The notes: generated from the letters alone by a model not told the origin. 64,000 nt of DNA from Butyrivibrio sp. VCB2006 (GCF_000420945.1 NZ_ATVX01000003.1:248001-312000), one strand, 5' to 3'; shown: positions 1 to 8,891, counted from the first letter of the stretch. Numbers and translations are program-made.

Positions 1-124
1 TGTTGAATTCAGGGTCTTTTTTATAATGATTATAGGCTTCTTCCAGCTCTATAACAGCATTCATAAGTGTTTCGGGGATATATTGTCCACCGTGTACACC
101 GAATCTTCCTTTTGAGTTACTCAT
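1..124 (-). CDS. trpB: Tryptophan synthase beta subunit, N-terminal fragment
   Basis: Partial gene running off the left edge; only the first 41 codons are present. The translation begins [19 protein letters not shown], the characteristic start of TrpB (F/YGxxGGQ-P-ETL). TrpB condenses indole with serine by PLP chemistry to make tryptophan. The start at 124 is preceded by a good Shine-Dalgarno (GAGGAGAG on the minus strand). It lies about 50 bp after trpF in the same direction, so it should be the fourth gene of the trpDCFB transcript. Confidence 0.93.
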   Translation of the reverse strand, partial: MSNSKGRFGVHGGQYIPETLMNAVIELEEAYNHYKKDPEFN

Positions 125-174
125 TTTTTCTCTCCTCAGTGTTAATACTCAATTATCATATTTCATGGTATTTA

Positions 175-792
175 TCAGCATCTTATTTTTGAAATAAATT
201 CTGTCATCTTGTCGAAATCTTTTATTCCCTCAGTTTCTATTCCGGAGCTCACATCTACTGCAAAAGGATTGACCCTTTTTATAGCCTCTGAAACATTGTC
301 AGCGTCAAGGCCTCCCGCAAGAAATATTGGCTTATTCAGTTCTTTTACCAGATTCCAGTCAAAAGAACTACCGCTTCCCATACCTGAATCTAAGAGGTAA
401 TAATCAACAGATGAATTACTGCAAAAAACCTCGTATTTTGAAAAGTCATCTTTTGTCTTGATCACAAGGGCTTTGATTATTGGGATGCGAACATTTCCAA
501 GTTCTTGTCTAAGCTTGGAAACATATGATAAATCCTCGCTTCCGTGGAGCTGAATAACGTCGATGATTTTTTTATCTACAAGTTCTTTGATAAAAGAGAT
601 ATCTTCGTTTACAAATACTCCAACAGCCTTAATATCTTTATCCAAAAGACTTTTCAGATGATTAGCTGTGTCCAAATCAACATATCTGTGGCTCTTTTTA
701 TAAAAGACAAAGCCTATATATTCAGGTTTTAGCTTATTTACAAAGAGGATGTCCTCTTCTCTGTATAGACCGCACATTTTGACAGCTGTCAT
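175..792 (-). CDS. trpF: Phosphoribosylanthranilate isomerase
   Basis: Small single-domain TIM-barrel enzyme for the Amadori rearrangement of N-(5-phosphoribosyl)anthranilate in tryptophan synthesis. The N-terminal strand VKMCGL carries the catalytic Cys, the central segment LLDSGMGSGSSFDW carries the general-acid Asp, and the C-terminal VDVSSGIE segment binds phosphate. Two starts are possible. An ATG at 804 shares its A with the trpC stop (TAATG). The ATG at 792 has GGAG six bases upstream and gives the usual family N-terminus, so I prefer it (205 residues). Either way translation is coupled to trpC. Confidence 0.93.
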   Translation of the reverse strand: MTAVKMCGLYREEDILFVNKLKPEYIGFVFYKKSHRYVDLDTANHLKSLLDKDIKAVGVFVNEDISFIKELVDKKIIDVIQLHGSEDLSYVSKLRQELGNVRIPIIKALVIKTKDDFSKYEVFCSNSSVDYYLLDSGMGSGSSFDWNLVKELNKPIFLAGGLDADNVSEAIKRVNPFAVDVSSGIETEGIKDFDKMTEFISKIRC

Positions 793-803
793 ATCTGACT
801 CCA

Positions 804-1592
804 TTAAACTGATTTCATTTGATCCAGCAGAGCTTTCTTGTCAGTTGATCTCATTAAATATTCTCCGATGAGAACCGCATCTGCGCCGAATTCTTTTATA
901 TTTCTGATATCATCTACAGACGAAACACCGCTTTCGGAAACAAACAAAACATCCTTGGGAACAATGCTTCGAAGGCGCTTACTGTTATTTGTATCAACAG
1001 CGAAATCCTTGAGATTTCTGTTATTTACACCAATGATTCTGGATGATACCTCCAAAGCAGTTTCAATTTCTTTTTCATCGTGGGCTTCCACAAGGGCAGA
1101 AATTCCAAGCTCATCGCAGATTTCGATGTATTCTTTAATCTGGCTTTTCTCAAGAATTGAACAGATCAGAAGTACAGCTTTTGCTCCCAAAACCTTTGCT
1201 TCATGGATCATGTATTCATCAACGGTGAAATCTTTTCTGATACACGGGGTTTTGACTGCACCGGCAATTTCTTCAAGATATTTATTTGATCCAAGGAACC
1301 ATTTGGGTTCAGTCAGGACTGAAATACAGTCAGCGCCGGCCTCTTCATACTCTTTTGCTATATCAAGATACGGAAATTCCTGTGCAATAATGCCTTTTGA
1401 AGGAGAAGCCTTTTTACATTCACAGATAAAAGAAATACCGGGAGCAGCCAGAGCATTTTCAAATTCGAAAAGGCCCTTCGGGAGGTTTTCGCTTTCCCGC
1501 CTAATCTCTTCATAAGATTTTTTTTTCTTGGCTTCTGAGGTTCTGTACCTAGCAAAATCTGCCAGTTCATCAAGGATTGTTCTGTTACCCAT
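804..1592 (-). CDS. trpC: Indole-3-glycerol phosphate synthase
   Basis: 262 residues, normal length. It closes the ring of CdRP to indole-3-glycerol phosphate. Family signatures are present in order: FICECKKASPSKG (residues about 55-67, catalytic Lys and phosphate contacts), RKDFTVDEYMI, AVLLICSIL, IGVNNRNL and the C-terminal SESGVSS/LIGEYLM. GGAG lies seven bases before the ATG. It is the second gene of the trp operon, 33 bp after trpD, and overlaps the longest reading of trpF by one base. Confidence 0.96.
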   Translation of the reverse strand: MGNRTILDELADFARYRTSEAKKKKSYEEIRRESENLPKGLFEFENALAAPGISFICECKKASPSKGIIAQEFPYLDIAKEYEEAGADCISVLTEPKWFLGSNKYLEEIAGAVKTPCIRKDFTVDEYMIHEAKVLGAKAVLLICSILEKSQIKEYIEICDELGISALVEAHDEKEIETALEVSSRIIGVNNRNLKDFAVDTNNSKRLRSIVPKDVLFVSESGVSSVDDIRNIKEFGADAVLIGEYLMRSTDKKALLDQMKSV

Positions 1593-1625
1593 GTTAGTGC
1601 TCCGCTTGTTTTTTATTTATGAGTG

Positions 1626-2663
1626 TTACGCAATAGCCTCATTTTCTGTGTTACTTAGTTCGATAAGTTTTTCCAGGGTTTCTGTAGCTTTACCGGAATC
1701 AACGATTTCAGCAGCCAGCTTAACGCCCTCTGCAAAGCTTTCTGCTTTGCCACCGATATAAAGTGATGCGCCTGCATTTAAAAGAACTGCTTCTCTCTTT
1801 GGTCCTCTTTCCTTGCCTGAGAGGATATCTCTTGTGATCTGAGCGTTTTTTTCCGGAGTTCCGCCTACAAGATCATCCTTGGTACAGGTATTAAATCCGA
1901 AGTCTTCAGGCTTTATTGTGTAAGATTTATACCAGCCGTCCTTGATCTCGCAGATGGTAGTTGGTGAGCTCATGGAAATTTCATCAAGCTTGTCCTGTCC
2001 GTAAACTACCATTCCTCTCTTAACACCGAGACTTATAAGAACCTGAGCCAGCGGGATTACAAGATATTCATCATAAACGCCAAGAAGCTGCATTGAAGGC
2101 TTTCCTGGGTTTGTAAGAGGTCCAAGGATATTGAACACTGTCCTAAATCCAAGCTCTTTTCTGATAGCACCAACATATTTCATGGAAGTATGATATTTCT
2201 GAGCAAAGAAGAAGCACATTCCTGCTTTTTCAAGGAGCTCAACGCACTTTTCAGGATCCTGATTTATGTTTACACCAAGGGCTTCGAGGCAGTCTGCTGT
2301 GCCGCATTTAGAAGAAGCAGCTCTGTTTCCGTGCTTGGCAACTTTCATTCCGCCGGCTGCTGCAACAAGAGCAGAGGTTGTTGAAATATTAAAGCTCTGA
2401 GCGTTATCACCGCCGGTTCCGACGATTTCAAAGATATCCATTCCGGTCTCAACCTGTGTTGCGTGCTCTCTCATGGCTGCTGCACATCCGGCAATTTCAT
2501 CTGTTGTCTCTGCTCTGGCGCTCTTTGTAGAAAGAGCTGAAAGAAATGCAGCGTTCTGAGTAGGTGTTGTCTCGCCACTCATGATTTCATTCATTACTGC
2601 ATAGGCCTCATCATATGTAAGGTCCTCTTTGTTTACGATTTTTACGATTGCTTCTTTGATCAT
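1626..2663 (-). CDS. trpD: Anthranilate phosphoribosyltransferase
   Basis: Transfers phosphoribose from PRPP to anthranilate. Diagnostic motifs: [10 protein letters not shown] (GTGGD at about 84-88 of the longest ORF), FNISTTSA and [15 protein letters not shown], which bind PRPP and Mg. The longest ORF starts at 2669, but its SD (GGAG) is only three bases away. The second ATG at 2663 sits nine bases from GGAG and gives [10 protein letters not shown], so I chose it. It is the first gene after the T-box leader. No trpE or trpG precedes it here, so anthranilate synthase must be encoded elsewhere. Confidence 0.95.
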   Translation of the reverse strand: MIKEAIVKIVNKEDLTYDEAYAVMNEIMSGETTPTQNAAFLSALSTKSARAETTDEIAGCAAAMREHATQVETGMDIFEIVGTGGDNAQSFNISTTSALVAAAGGMKVAKHGNRAASSKCGTADCLEALGVNINQDPEKCVELLEKAGMCFFFAQKYHTSMKYVGAIRKELGFRTVFNILGPLTNPGKPSMQLLGVYDEYLVIPLAQVLISLGVKRGMVVYGQDKLDEISMSSPTTICEIKDGWYKSYTIKPEDFGFNTCTKDDLVGGTPEKNAQITRDILSGKERGPKREAVLLNAGASLYIGGKAESFAEGVKLAAEIVDSGKATETLEKLIELSNTENEAIA

Positions 2664-2690
2664 GTTCATTCTCTCCTTTTGTATTTGAGC

Positions 2691-3008
2691 AAAAAAAAGT
2701 CCCTGGCAGAATAATCTTCTGCCAAGGACGAATGTACATTTATACTATCCGCGGTGCCACCTTGAATTCGTAGTAAACTACGCGCTTATCAGATACAGTT
2801 TACCACCAGCAAAAGCGGTAATACATCATATCTATGGCTTCTAACGAGAGCCTTCCGTTGCAGAATACTCTGTGTAATAAAACACATTTGACTGCACCCT
2901 CAGCGGTCCATTTGAATATGTGTATCTTACCTGTTCTCAGCTAACCAGGCTCTCTGTGAAGGCATCATAGACGTTATCTCCGCTTCATCGGTTTAAAGTA
3001 TTAAGTTA
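2691..3008 (-). ncRNA. T-box leader of the trp operon (TGG specifier)
   Basis: Read on the minus strand, this untranslated leader carries the invariant T-box core GGTGGCACCGCGG (2749-2761), which binds the uncharged tRNA acceptor end. It is followed by an intrinsic terminator with 12-nt arms at 2699-2710 and 2718-2729 (one mismatch) and a run of eight T. In stem I the sequence AAATGGACCGC places a TGG codon (2908-2910) directly before the conserved ACC, which reads as a tryptophan specifier. Uncharged tRNA-Trp should prevent termination and switch on trpDCFB. The T-box class is certain; the exact specifier assignment is by eye. Confidence 0.9.
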
Positions 3009-3014
3009 GTAAAA

Positions 3015-3043
3015 ATAATACTCCGAGGTAATTAGATTGTCAA
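3015..3043 (-). promoter_or_regulatory. trp operon promoter
   Basis: On the minus strand TTGACA (3038-3043), a 17-bp spacer and TATTAT (3015-3020) form a near-consensus SigA promoter. It would start the T-box transcript near 3008. It diverges from the leader-peptide promoter at 3108. Confidence 0.85.
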
Positions 3044-3107
3044 CAATTATTTTACATTTCAAATCTCAGAATTTACTGACATTTGTATGAAAATTTTAAA
3101 AATTCAA

Positions 3108-3136
3108 TTGACAATGAAATATTATTGTGCCATTAT
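3108..3136 (+). promoter_or_regulatory. Promoter of the ABC exporter leader
   Basis: TTGACA (3108-3113), a 17-bp spacer and CATTAT (3131-3136). The predicted transcript starts near 3143, about 50 nt before the leader ORF and about 375 nt before the first exporter gene. Confidence 0.8.
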
Positions 3137-3193
3137 CAACGTATCAGCTTAGCTACGAGTTGATAAATTTTAAAGAAAGCGAGGTAAAAAATT

Positions 3194-3283
3194 ATGACAT
3201 TTACAGTGGCGAATATGTTTTTTGCGAATGCGAAATTTCATGCTATTACTTTACCTCGGGATGGGATATTTAGGATAAGATAA
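3194..3283 (+). CDS. 29-residue leader peptide of an attenuator
   Basis: Short ORF starting MTFTVANMFFANAKFHAI and ending in TAA at 3281-3283. The ribosome binding site GAGG (3181-3184) is ten bases before the ATG. No family is recognised and the peptide is not obviously rich in one amino acid, although it contains five Phe. Its importance is positional. Its SD lies in RNA segment 1 (3180-3188) and its codons 19-22 make up segment 2 (3250-3260) of a leader that can fold in mutually exclusive ways before the exporter genes. I infer a translated regulatory peptide like those upstream of antibiotic-induced ABC genes (for example bmrB before bmrCD). Expression is not proven. Confidence 0.7.
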   Translation: MTFTVANMFFANAKFHAITLPRDGIFRIR

Positions 3284-3330
3284 GGCAGATGCTCTTATTT
3301 CTTAATCTGAATATTTGTTGCGTATGCATT

Positions 3331-3366
3331 CCCCAGGTAAGTTAAATATTTACCTGGGGTTTTTTT
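3331..3366 (+). terminator. Attenuator terminator before the ABC exporter
   Basis: Perfect 10-bp stem CCCCAGGTAA/TTACCTGGGG with a 9-nt loop and TTTTTTT. It lies about 150 bp before the first exporter gene and in the same direction, so it can only control read-through into that operon. A second, weaker hairpin (3373-3399, one G-T pair) without a T run follows. Confidence 0.88.
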
Positions 3367-3517
3367 ATGCCTGTTAGGAAACTGGGCCCGTTTTCTAACA
3401 ACGTAACACGCACCCGGGATAATGCTTTAGAAACCCAATTCATACTAACAGATAAATACTTAATTCTTTGACTTGATGTTTTTTATTCTGTTAGCTGCTT
3501 ATTTAAAGGGAGGGACA

Positions 3518-5251
3518 ATGAACACACTTGGAAGTTATGTGCGAAAGCACTGGGCAACATATACAATGGCAACTGTTTTCATGCTGATTGCGATTGCCCT
3601 TGACATGATGTTCCCTAAAGTTACAGAACGAATAGTTAACGAAGTACTTGTTGGCCAAAATTACACTTATTTCCCATATCTCTTGGTTGCCATAATCCTT
3701 ATTGGTATTGGCAGAAGTGTATTTGGCTATTACAAGGAATTTACTTTTGATAAGAACTGCATCACTATTGGAACCGAAATGAGAAAGGATCTCTTTGACC
3801 ACATCCAGAGTCTGTCCCTGGATTATTTCGATGATTCCAGCACCGGTGAGCTGATGGCAAGAGTTAAGGACGATATCGATAAGATATATCAGCTTGTAGG
3901 AATGGTTGCAATGAGAGGAATGGAGGTAACACTTAACTCTGTACTTATCCTCTATTTCATGTTCTCAATAAATGTGCCGCTTACTTTTTTACCTCTTACA
4001 TTCATGGTAATCTGCGGCGCTACTGCCATCATCATGGAGAAAAAGCTTGATAAGGTCTACGACGCTATCAGTGAAGAAAATGCAGAGATGACCACAACCG
4101 CAGAGGAAAACCTTGCTGGTGTCAGAACTGTTAAGGCCTTTGCAAGAGAAGACTACGAGATCAAGAAGTTCTTTAAGCATAACAAAAGATACTATGACCT
4201 CAACATGGAAGAAGCTAAGGCTCTTATTAAATTCTATCCTGTATTCATGCTGGCTGGAACACTTCTTCCTGTAGCAGTTGCAGTACTTGGCGGAATCGCA
4301 GTTATAAATGGACACATGAACCTTGGAAGTCTTGCAGCATTCATTATTTACACCAGAAACTGCACATGGCCTATGGAAGAGCTTGGATGGATAACCAACG
4401 AATTTTCAAGCTCACTGGCTTCAATGAAGAAAATCAAAAAGATTTATAACGAGCATTCAACTCTGGTTGAATGTGAGAATCCGGTCCATGTGGATAAGGT
4501 TAAAGGAGAGATTGAATTTGACCATGTATCTCTTGAACTTGGCGGAAAAGAGGTTCTTTCAGACGTAAGCTTTTCGCTGAGAGCAGGCAAAACTCTTGGT
4601 ATCATGGGACAGACAGGTTCGGGAAAGTCCACAATTATCAACCTGATCCAGCGTTTCTATGATCCCACAAGTGGAAATATTCTTTTGGATGGAACAGAGA
4701 TAAAAGATATGGAGCTTGAGCAGGTAAGAAGCGCAACTGCAGTTGTTATGCAGGATGTATTTCTTTTCTCTGACACAATTGAAGAAAACATCCGCATGGG
4801 AAGAAAAGATGATATGACCATGGATGAAATCAAGACAGCAGCCAAGATGGCTAAGGCCTCAGACTTCATTGAAAAGCTTGAAGATTCCTATGAAACCGTA
4901 ATCGGTGAAAGAGGCGTTGGATTATCCGGTGGTCAGAAGCAGAGAATCAGTATCGCAAGAGCTATATCCAAAAATGCTCCAATCCTGATTCTTGACGACT
5001 CCACATCTGCTCTTGATATGGAAACGGAGTCAGAAATTCAAAAGACACTTGATGAAATAAAGAGTACTACTCGTGTTATCGTAGCTCACAGAATATCTGC
5101 CGTAAGAAATGCAGATGAAATCATCTACTTACAGGATGGACGAATCGCTGAGCGTGGTACACATGAGCAGCTTCTTAAGATGAAAGGCCTGTACTATGAG
5201 ACTTACATAGCTCAGTATGGCGCCGATGCAGAAATGGAGGTGAGTGCGTAA
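3518..5251 (+). CDS. ABC exporter half-transporter, degenerate-site subunit (BmrC/TM287-like)
   Basis: 577 residues: six-helix type I exporter membrane domain (about 1-315) and an ATPase domain. Walker A GQTGSGKS (364-371), signature LSGGQ (469-473), Walker B ILILDD (489-494), H-loop His524. The catalytic Glu after Walker B is Asp494, as in the degenerate subunit of heterodimeric exporters such as BmrC or TM287. The start at 3518 is chosen over 3473 because AGGGAGG (3507-3513) precedes it and the upstream extension is unlike the family. It overlaps the partner gene by one base and lies behind an attenuator. Likely a multidrug or lipid exporter; the substrate cannot be read from sequence. Confidence 0.92.
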   Translation: MNTLGSYVRKHWATYTMATVFMLIAIALDMMFPKVTERIVNEVLVGQNYTYFPYLLVAIILIGIGRSVFGYYKEFTFDKNCITIGTEMRKDLFDHIQSLSLDYFDDSSTGELMARVKDDIDKIYQLVGMVAMRGMEVTLNSVLILYFMFSINVPLTFLPLTFMVICGATAIIMEKKLDKVYDAISEENAEMTTTAEENLAGVRTVKAFAREDYEIKKFFKHNKRYYDLNMEEAKALIKFYPVFMLAGTLLPVAVAVLGGIAVINGHMNLGSLAAFIIYTRNCTWPMEELGWITNEFSSSLASMKKIKKIYNEHSTLVECENPVHVDKVKGEIEFDHVSLELGGKEVLSDVSFSLRAGKTLGIMGQTGSGKSTIINLIQRFYDPTSGNILLDGTEIKDMELEQVRSATAVVMQDVFLFSDTIEENIRMGRKDDMTMDEIKTAAKMAKASDFIEKLEDSYETVIGERGVGLSGGQKQRISIARAISKNAPILILDDSTSALDMETESEIQKTLDEIKSTTRVIVAHRISAVRNADEIIYLQDGRIAERGTHEQLLKMKGLYYETYIAQYGADAEMEVSA

Positions 5252-7032
5252 TGGCAGCTAACTCATTTCGTGAAGATGAGCAAATGTCCAATACGGACCG
5301 AAAAAAGATATTTGTCAGAATGATCAGATATCTGAGACCTCATATAAAAGAAATAATCCCGGTATTTATCTCACTTATAATTACCGTGGGAATTAGTCTT
5401 ATAAGTCCACTTCTTATTGAGTACGCCATTGACGTACATGTGGCAAATAAGAATATTCGAGGTCTTATTACAATCGCTACAATTATTGTAGCTTTAGGCG
5501 TTACATATATTCTTTTTGTTAAGCTCAGAATGTATATGATGAACAAGGTTGCCAATAAGGTTCTTCTTGATATAAGGCAGGAACTTTATGAGCACATCCA
5601 GACTTTGTCCTTCACATTCTTTGACAACAGACCAACAGGTAAGATCCTGGCCCGCATCATTGGTGACGTAAACTCAATGAAAGACGTAATGGCCAATACC
5701 ATTACTAACCTGATTCCAAACTTTATTACTGTGTTTGGCGTAGTTATCATCATGCTGGTAAAAGACTGGAAGCTGGCCCTGGGCTGCTTTGCTTCCCTGC
5801 CCCTTATGGTTGTGAGCATTTTCTGGATAAGAAATATGAACCACAAAAGATGGCAGGATGTCCGTAAAAAAGCTTCAAATATGAATGCTTACGTTCATGA
5901 GGACATAGCAGGAATCTCAGTAGTTCAGAGCTTCCATGCAGAAAACGAGACCAAAAAGACTTTCAGAGAACTGGCCAATGCCCATAGAGATGCTTATATC
6001 TCTGCCTGCAGCGCATCAGATCTCTTTGGCCCTTCAATCGACATGAGCTGGGCCATCAGCAGCATGATACTGTACCTTGTTGCCATAAGATTCCTTGGCT
6101 ATACAGCTGCTTCTGTTGGCCTTATCACAGCATTTGCCAGCTATTCTAGTATGTTCTGGAGTCCTATAATGGGTCTTTCCAACTACTACAATCAGCTGAT
6201 TACCAATATTACTGCAGCTGAAAGAGTATTTGATATCCTTGATACAGAAGCTGAAATCCTTGATAAGGATGGCGCCTGCGAACTTCCTGATATTAAAGGA
6301 AGCGTCTCCTTTGAAAATGTGGGATTTACCTACGATGAAGGAACAGAGACTCAGACTAAGGTTCTTGAGAATGTTAACTTCAACGTTAAGCCCGGTGAAA
6401 CAATTGCCCTTGTTGGCCCTACCGGAGCCGGTAAGACAACTATCGTTAACCTTATCAGCAGATTCTATGATATCCAAAAGGGCAAGATACTGGTTGATGG
6501 CCACGACCTTACTGACGTTACCATCAATAGCCTTCGTAAACAGATGGGTGTCATGACTCAGGATAACTTTATCTTCCACGGCACAGTGCGAGAAAACATC
6601 ATGTATGGAAAGCTTGATGCAACTGAGGAAGAGATGATAGCTGCAGCCAAGGCTGTTAACGCCCACGACTTTATCATGAACCTTGAAAAGGGCTATGATA
6701 CTGAGTTAAAAGAGAGAGGTGCAGGCCTTTCAATCGGTCAGAGACAGCTTCTTGCTTTTGCCAGAACCATGATATCCATGCCTAAGATACTTATCCTTGA
6801 TGAGGCTACAAGTAGTATCGATACACATACAGAGATGCTGGTTCAGAAAGGAATTCAGGCTCTTCTGAAAGGCCGTACAAGCTTTGTTATTGCGCACCGC
6901 CTTTCAACCATCAAGAATGCAGACCGAATCTTTGTCATAAATAACGGCGGCATTATGGAGGCCGGAAACCACGACCAGCTGATTGCCAAGCGCGGAGCCT
7001 ACTACGATCTTTATATGGCACAGTTTGCGTAA
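5251..7032 (+). CDS. ABC exporter half-transporter, canonical Walker B subunit (BmrD/TM288-like)
   Basis: 593 residues with six membrane helices (about 35-320) and an ATPase domain. Walker A GPTGAGKTT (389-397), signature LSIGQ (493-497), Walker B ILILDE (513-518) with catalytic Glu518. The signature departs from LSGGQ. Together with Asp494 of the partner this predicts one dead and one active ATP site, the hallmark of a heterodimer: NBD1 Walker motifs face this altered signature. The start codon shares its A with the upstream stop (GCGTAATGG) and GGAGG precedes it, so the two chains are translationally coupled. Confidence 0.92.
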   Translation: MAANSFREDEQMSNTDRKKIFVRMIRYLRPHIKEIIPVFISLIITVGISLISPLLIEYAIDVHVANKNIRGLITIATIIVALGVTYILFVKLRMYMMNKVANKVLLDIRQELYEHIQTLSFTFFDNRPTGKILARIIGDVNSMKDVMANTITNLIPNFITVFGVVIIMLVKDWKLALGCFASLPLMVVSIFWIRNMNHKRWQDVRKKASNMNAYVHEDIAGISVVQSFHAENETKKTFRELANAHRDAYISACSASDLFGPSIDMSWAISSMILYLVAIRFLGYTAASVGLITAFASYSSMFWSPIMGLSNYYNQLITNITAAERVFDILDTEAEILDKDGACELPDIKGSVSFENVGFTYDEGTETQTKVLENVNFNVKPGETIALVGPTGAGKTTIVNLISRFYDIQKGKILVDGHDLTDVTINSLRKQMGVMTQDNFIFHGTVRENIMYGKLDATEEEMIAAAKAVNAHDFIMNLEKGYDTELKERGAGLSIGQRQLLAFARTMISMPKILILDEATSSIDTHTEMLVQKGIQALLKGRTSFVIAHRLSTIKNADRIFVINNGGIMEAGNHDQLIAKRGAYYDLYMAQFA

Positions 7033-7117
7033 AAGAAAACGCGCATCCTTGCGAATACATTTCATTTGAGGTTTAATAGTTCTAGATATTAATCTCAGAT
7101 AAATGAATGGAGAGACT

Positions 7118-7879
7118 ATGGGAAAAAAGTTAGTATCATGGAATGTTAACGGACTTCGCGCCTGTGTATCAAAGGGATGCTTTCAGGAATTTATGGATAA
7201 AGAAAAACCTGATGTAATCTGCCTTCAGGAGACCAAGCTCTCGGAGGGACAGATTGAAATGGACCTTCCCGGATATGAGGAATACTGGAACTACGCAGAG
7301 AAAAAGGGCTATTCAGGAACTGCTATTTTTACAAAAGAAAAGCCTATTTCAGTAACCTATGGTCTTGGAATAGAAGAACATGACCACGAAGGCCGTGTTA
7401 TTACCGCAGAATATCCTGATTATTACCTGGTTACAGTTTATGTTCCAAATGCAAAAGAGGACCTTTCAAGGCTTGAGTACAGGCAGGTTTGGGAGGATGA
7501 TTTCCTTGCTTACATCAAAAAGCTTGAGGAGAAAAAGCCGGTTATATACTGCGGAGACCTCAATGTTGCTCATAAGGAAATAGATCTTAAGAACCCTAAG
7601 CCAAACAGAGGCCATGCGGGGTTTACAGACGAAGAAAGAGCTAAGTTTGATAATGTTGTAGGCTCAGGCCTTGTAGATACCTTCAGACATTTCTACCCTG
7701 ACCAGGAGGGTGCATATTCCTGGTGGTCCTACAGATTTAATTCAAGAGCCAAGAACGCAGGTTGGCGTATTGACTACTTTGTGGTATCCGAGAAATTTAT
7801 GCCTAATGTAGAAGATGCCAAGATATATGCGGATGCGCTCGGATCAGACCACTGTCCTGTCGGATTGATACTTAAGTGA
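7118..7879 (+). CDS. xth: Exodeoxyribonuclease III family AP endonuclease
   Basis: 253 residues, the normal length for the ExoA/XthA family of base-excision-repair enzymes that cut DNA at abasic sites. Catalytic motifs are present in order: [16 protein letters not shown] (metal-binding Glu), [13 protein letters not shown] (Asp/Asn), [20 protein letters not shown] in two parts, and the terminal GSDHCPVGL with the catalytic Asp-His pair. The start at 7118 (MGKKLVSW) follows GGAGAG at close spacing and replaces an in-frame ATG at 7103. The AEC carrier starts 17 bp after the stop, so the two may share a transcript. Confidence 0.95.
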   Translation: MGKKLVSWNVNGLRACVSKGCFQEFMDKEKPDVICLQETKLSEGQIEMDLPGYEEYWNYAEKKGYSGTAIFTKEKPISVTYGLGIEEHDHEGRVITAEYPDYYLVTVYVPNAKEDLSRLEYRQVWEDDFLAYIKKLEEKKPVIYCGDLNVAHKEIDLKNPKPNRGHAGFTDEERAKFDNVVGSGLVDTFRHFYPDQEGAYSWWSYRFNSRAKNAGWRIDYFVVSEKFMPNVEDAKIYADALGSDHCPVGLILK

Positions 7880-7896
7880 GGCAGGAAGAGGAATAA

Positions 7897-8889
7897 ATGG
7901 AAAATCTTATCTTTAGTTTAAATGCCACATTACCAATATTTATGCTAATGGTACTTGGCTACATATTTAATAAGCTTCACATTATCGATGAGAAGGCCGC
8001 AACCTGGATGAACAAGTTTGTTTTTAAAATTGCTCTTCCAGTACTTCTTTTCGAAGACCTTGCAGAGCAGGATTTTGCAGGAACCTGGAATGGCAAGTTT
8101 GTACTGTTCTGCTTTGCGGCAACCTTTTTAAGTATTGTTATTATTACCTTGATTTCAAAGCCTTTTATCAAGAATAAGGCGGAGCGCGGAGAATTTATCC
8201 AAGGCTCCTACCGCTCCAGTGCTGCCCTTCTTGGAATTGCCTTTATTCATAACATCTATGGCGAGGGAAGCACCGGAATGGCGCCGCTCATGATCATTGG
8301 TAGTGTGCCCCTTTATAATATTTTTGCCGTAACCATTCTGATGCTTACAGCTCCCAAGTCTGTGGTTATCGGAAGGTATACAAGTGAGGATAACAATTCA
8401 GAGGATGTTAAAAAAGAGCTGATCAAAAAGACAGCTCTCGGAATAATAACAAACCCTATTCTTATTGGTATTTTCTGTGGACTTATATGGTCACTTTTAA
8501 AGTTGCCAATGCCCAAGGTTTTAGGGCACATGGTTTCTGATATTGGAGGCTTATCTACTCCTCTGGGACTTATGTCCATGGGAGCAACCTTCGATTTTAA
8601 GAAAGCTCTTGGCAAGATCAAACCCACACTGGCAGCCAGCTTTATCAAGCTCTTTGCACTGGTTGGAATCTTTATGCCGATTGCTGTTCTTCTTGGCTTT
8701 AGAAACGAGCAGATTATCGCACTCCTTGTTATGCTTGGCTCAGCAACTACGGTATCAAGCTTTGTAATGTCCAAGAACATGGGACATGACGGAACTCTTA
8801 GTAGTAGCATTATTATGATGACAACCTTCGGATGCTCATTTTCCCTGACATTCTGGTTGTTCGTTCTGAAATCTTTGTCAGTAATATAA
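7897..8889 (+). CDS. AEC family transporter
   Basis: 330 residues, almost entirely hydrophobic, with about ten predicted membrane helices arranged as two repeats of five. This matches the auxin efflux carrier (AEC) family: N-terminal TLPIFMLMVLGYIFNK, a mid-protein GSVPLYN segment, and the second repeat beginning TNPILIGIFCGLIW followed by LSTPLGLMSMGATFDF. Family members move malate, other organic anions or amino-acid-like substrates; the substrate is not predictable here. An SD (AGGAAGAGG) precedes the ATG. Transcription ends at the hairpin just after the stop. Confidence 0.88.
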   Translation: MENLIFSLNATLPIFMLMVLGYIFNKLHIIDEKAATWMNKFVFKIALPVLLFEDLAEQDFAGTWNGKFVLFCFAATFLSIVIITLISKPFIKNKAERGEFIQGSYRSSAALLGIAFIHNIYGEGSTGMAPLMIIGSVPLYNIFAVTILMLTAPKSVVIGRYTSEDNNSEDVKKELIKKTALGIITNPILIGIFCGLIWSLLKLPMPKVLGHMVSDIGGLSTPLGLMSMGATFDFKKALGKIKPTLAASFIKLFALVGIFMPIAVLLGFRNEQIIALLVMLGSATTVSSFVMSKNMGHDGTLSSSIIMMTTFGCSFSLTFWLFVLKSLSVI

Positions 8890-8891
8890 AA

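Larger units (their letters stand above)
3180..3366 (+). promoter_or_regulatory. Ribosome-mediated transcription attenuator
   Basis: Four segments are seen. Segment 1 is CGAGGTAAA (3180-3188), which contains the leader SD. Segment 2 is TTTACCTCGGG (3250-3260), inside the leader ORF. Segment 3 is CCCCAGGTAA (3331-3340). Segment 4 is TTACCTGGGG (3350-3359), followed by seven T. Pairing 1:2 is 9 perfect bp. Pairing 2:3 is nine Watson-Crick bp plus one G-T, with one mismatch. Pairing 3:4 is a perfect 10-bp intrinsic terminator. A ribosome held on or near the start would mask segment 1, free segment 2 to pair with 3, and block the terminator. Free translation or no translation would allow 3:4. The logic is inference; the complementarities are direct observation. 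Confidence 0.75.

Noticed and set aside
838-1515. 225-codon plus-strand ORF across trpC
   Set aside because: Antisense shadow of trpC with no SD or family match.
3194-3283. Phenylalanine-type attenuation because of Phe codons in the leader peptide
   Set aside because: Only five Phe, two adjacent, and the downstream genes are exporter subunits rather than phe biosynthesis genes.
3373-3399. Second hairpin before the ABC exporter as a terminator
   Set aside because: The stem is good but there is no T run; it may only stabilise the exporter mRNA.
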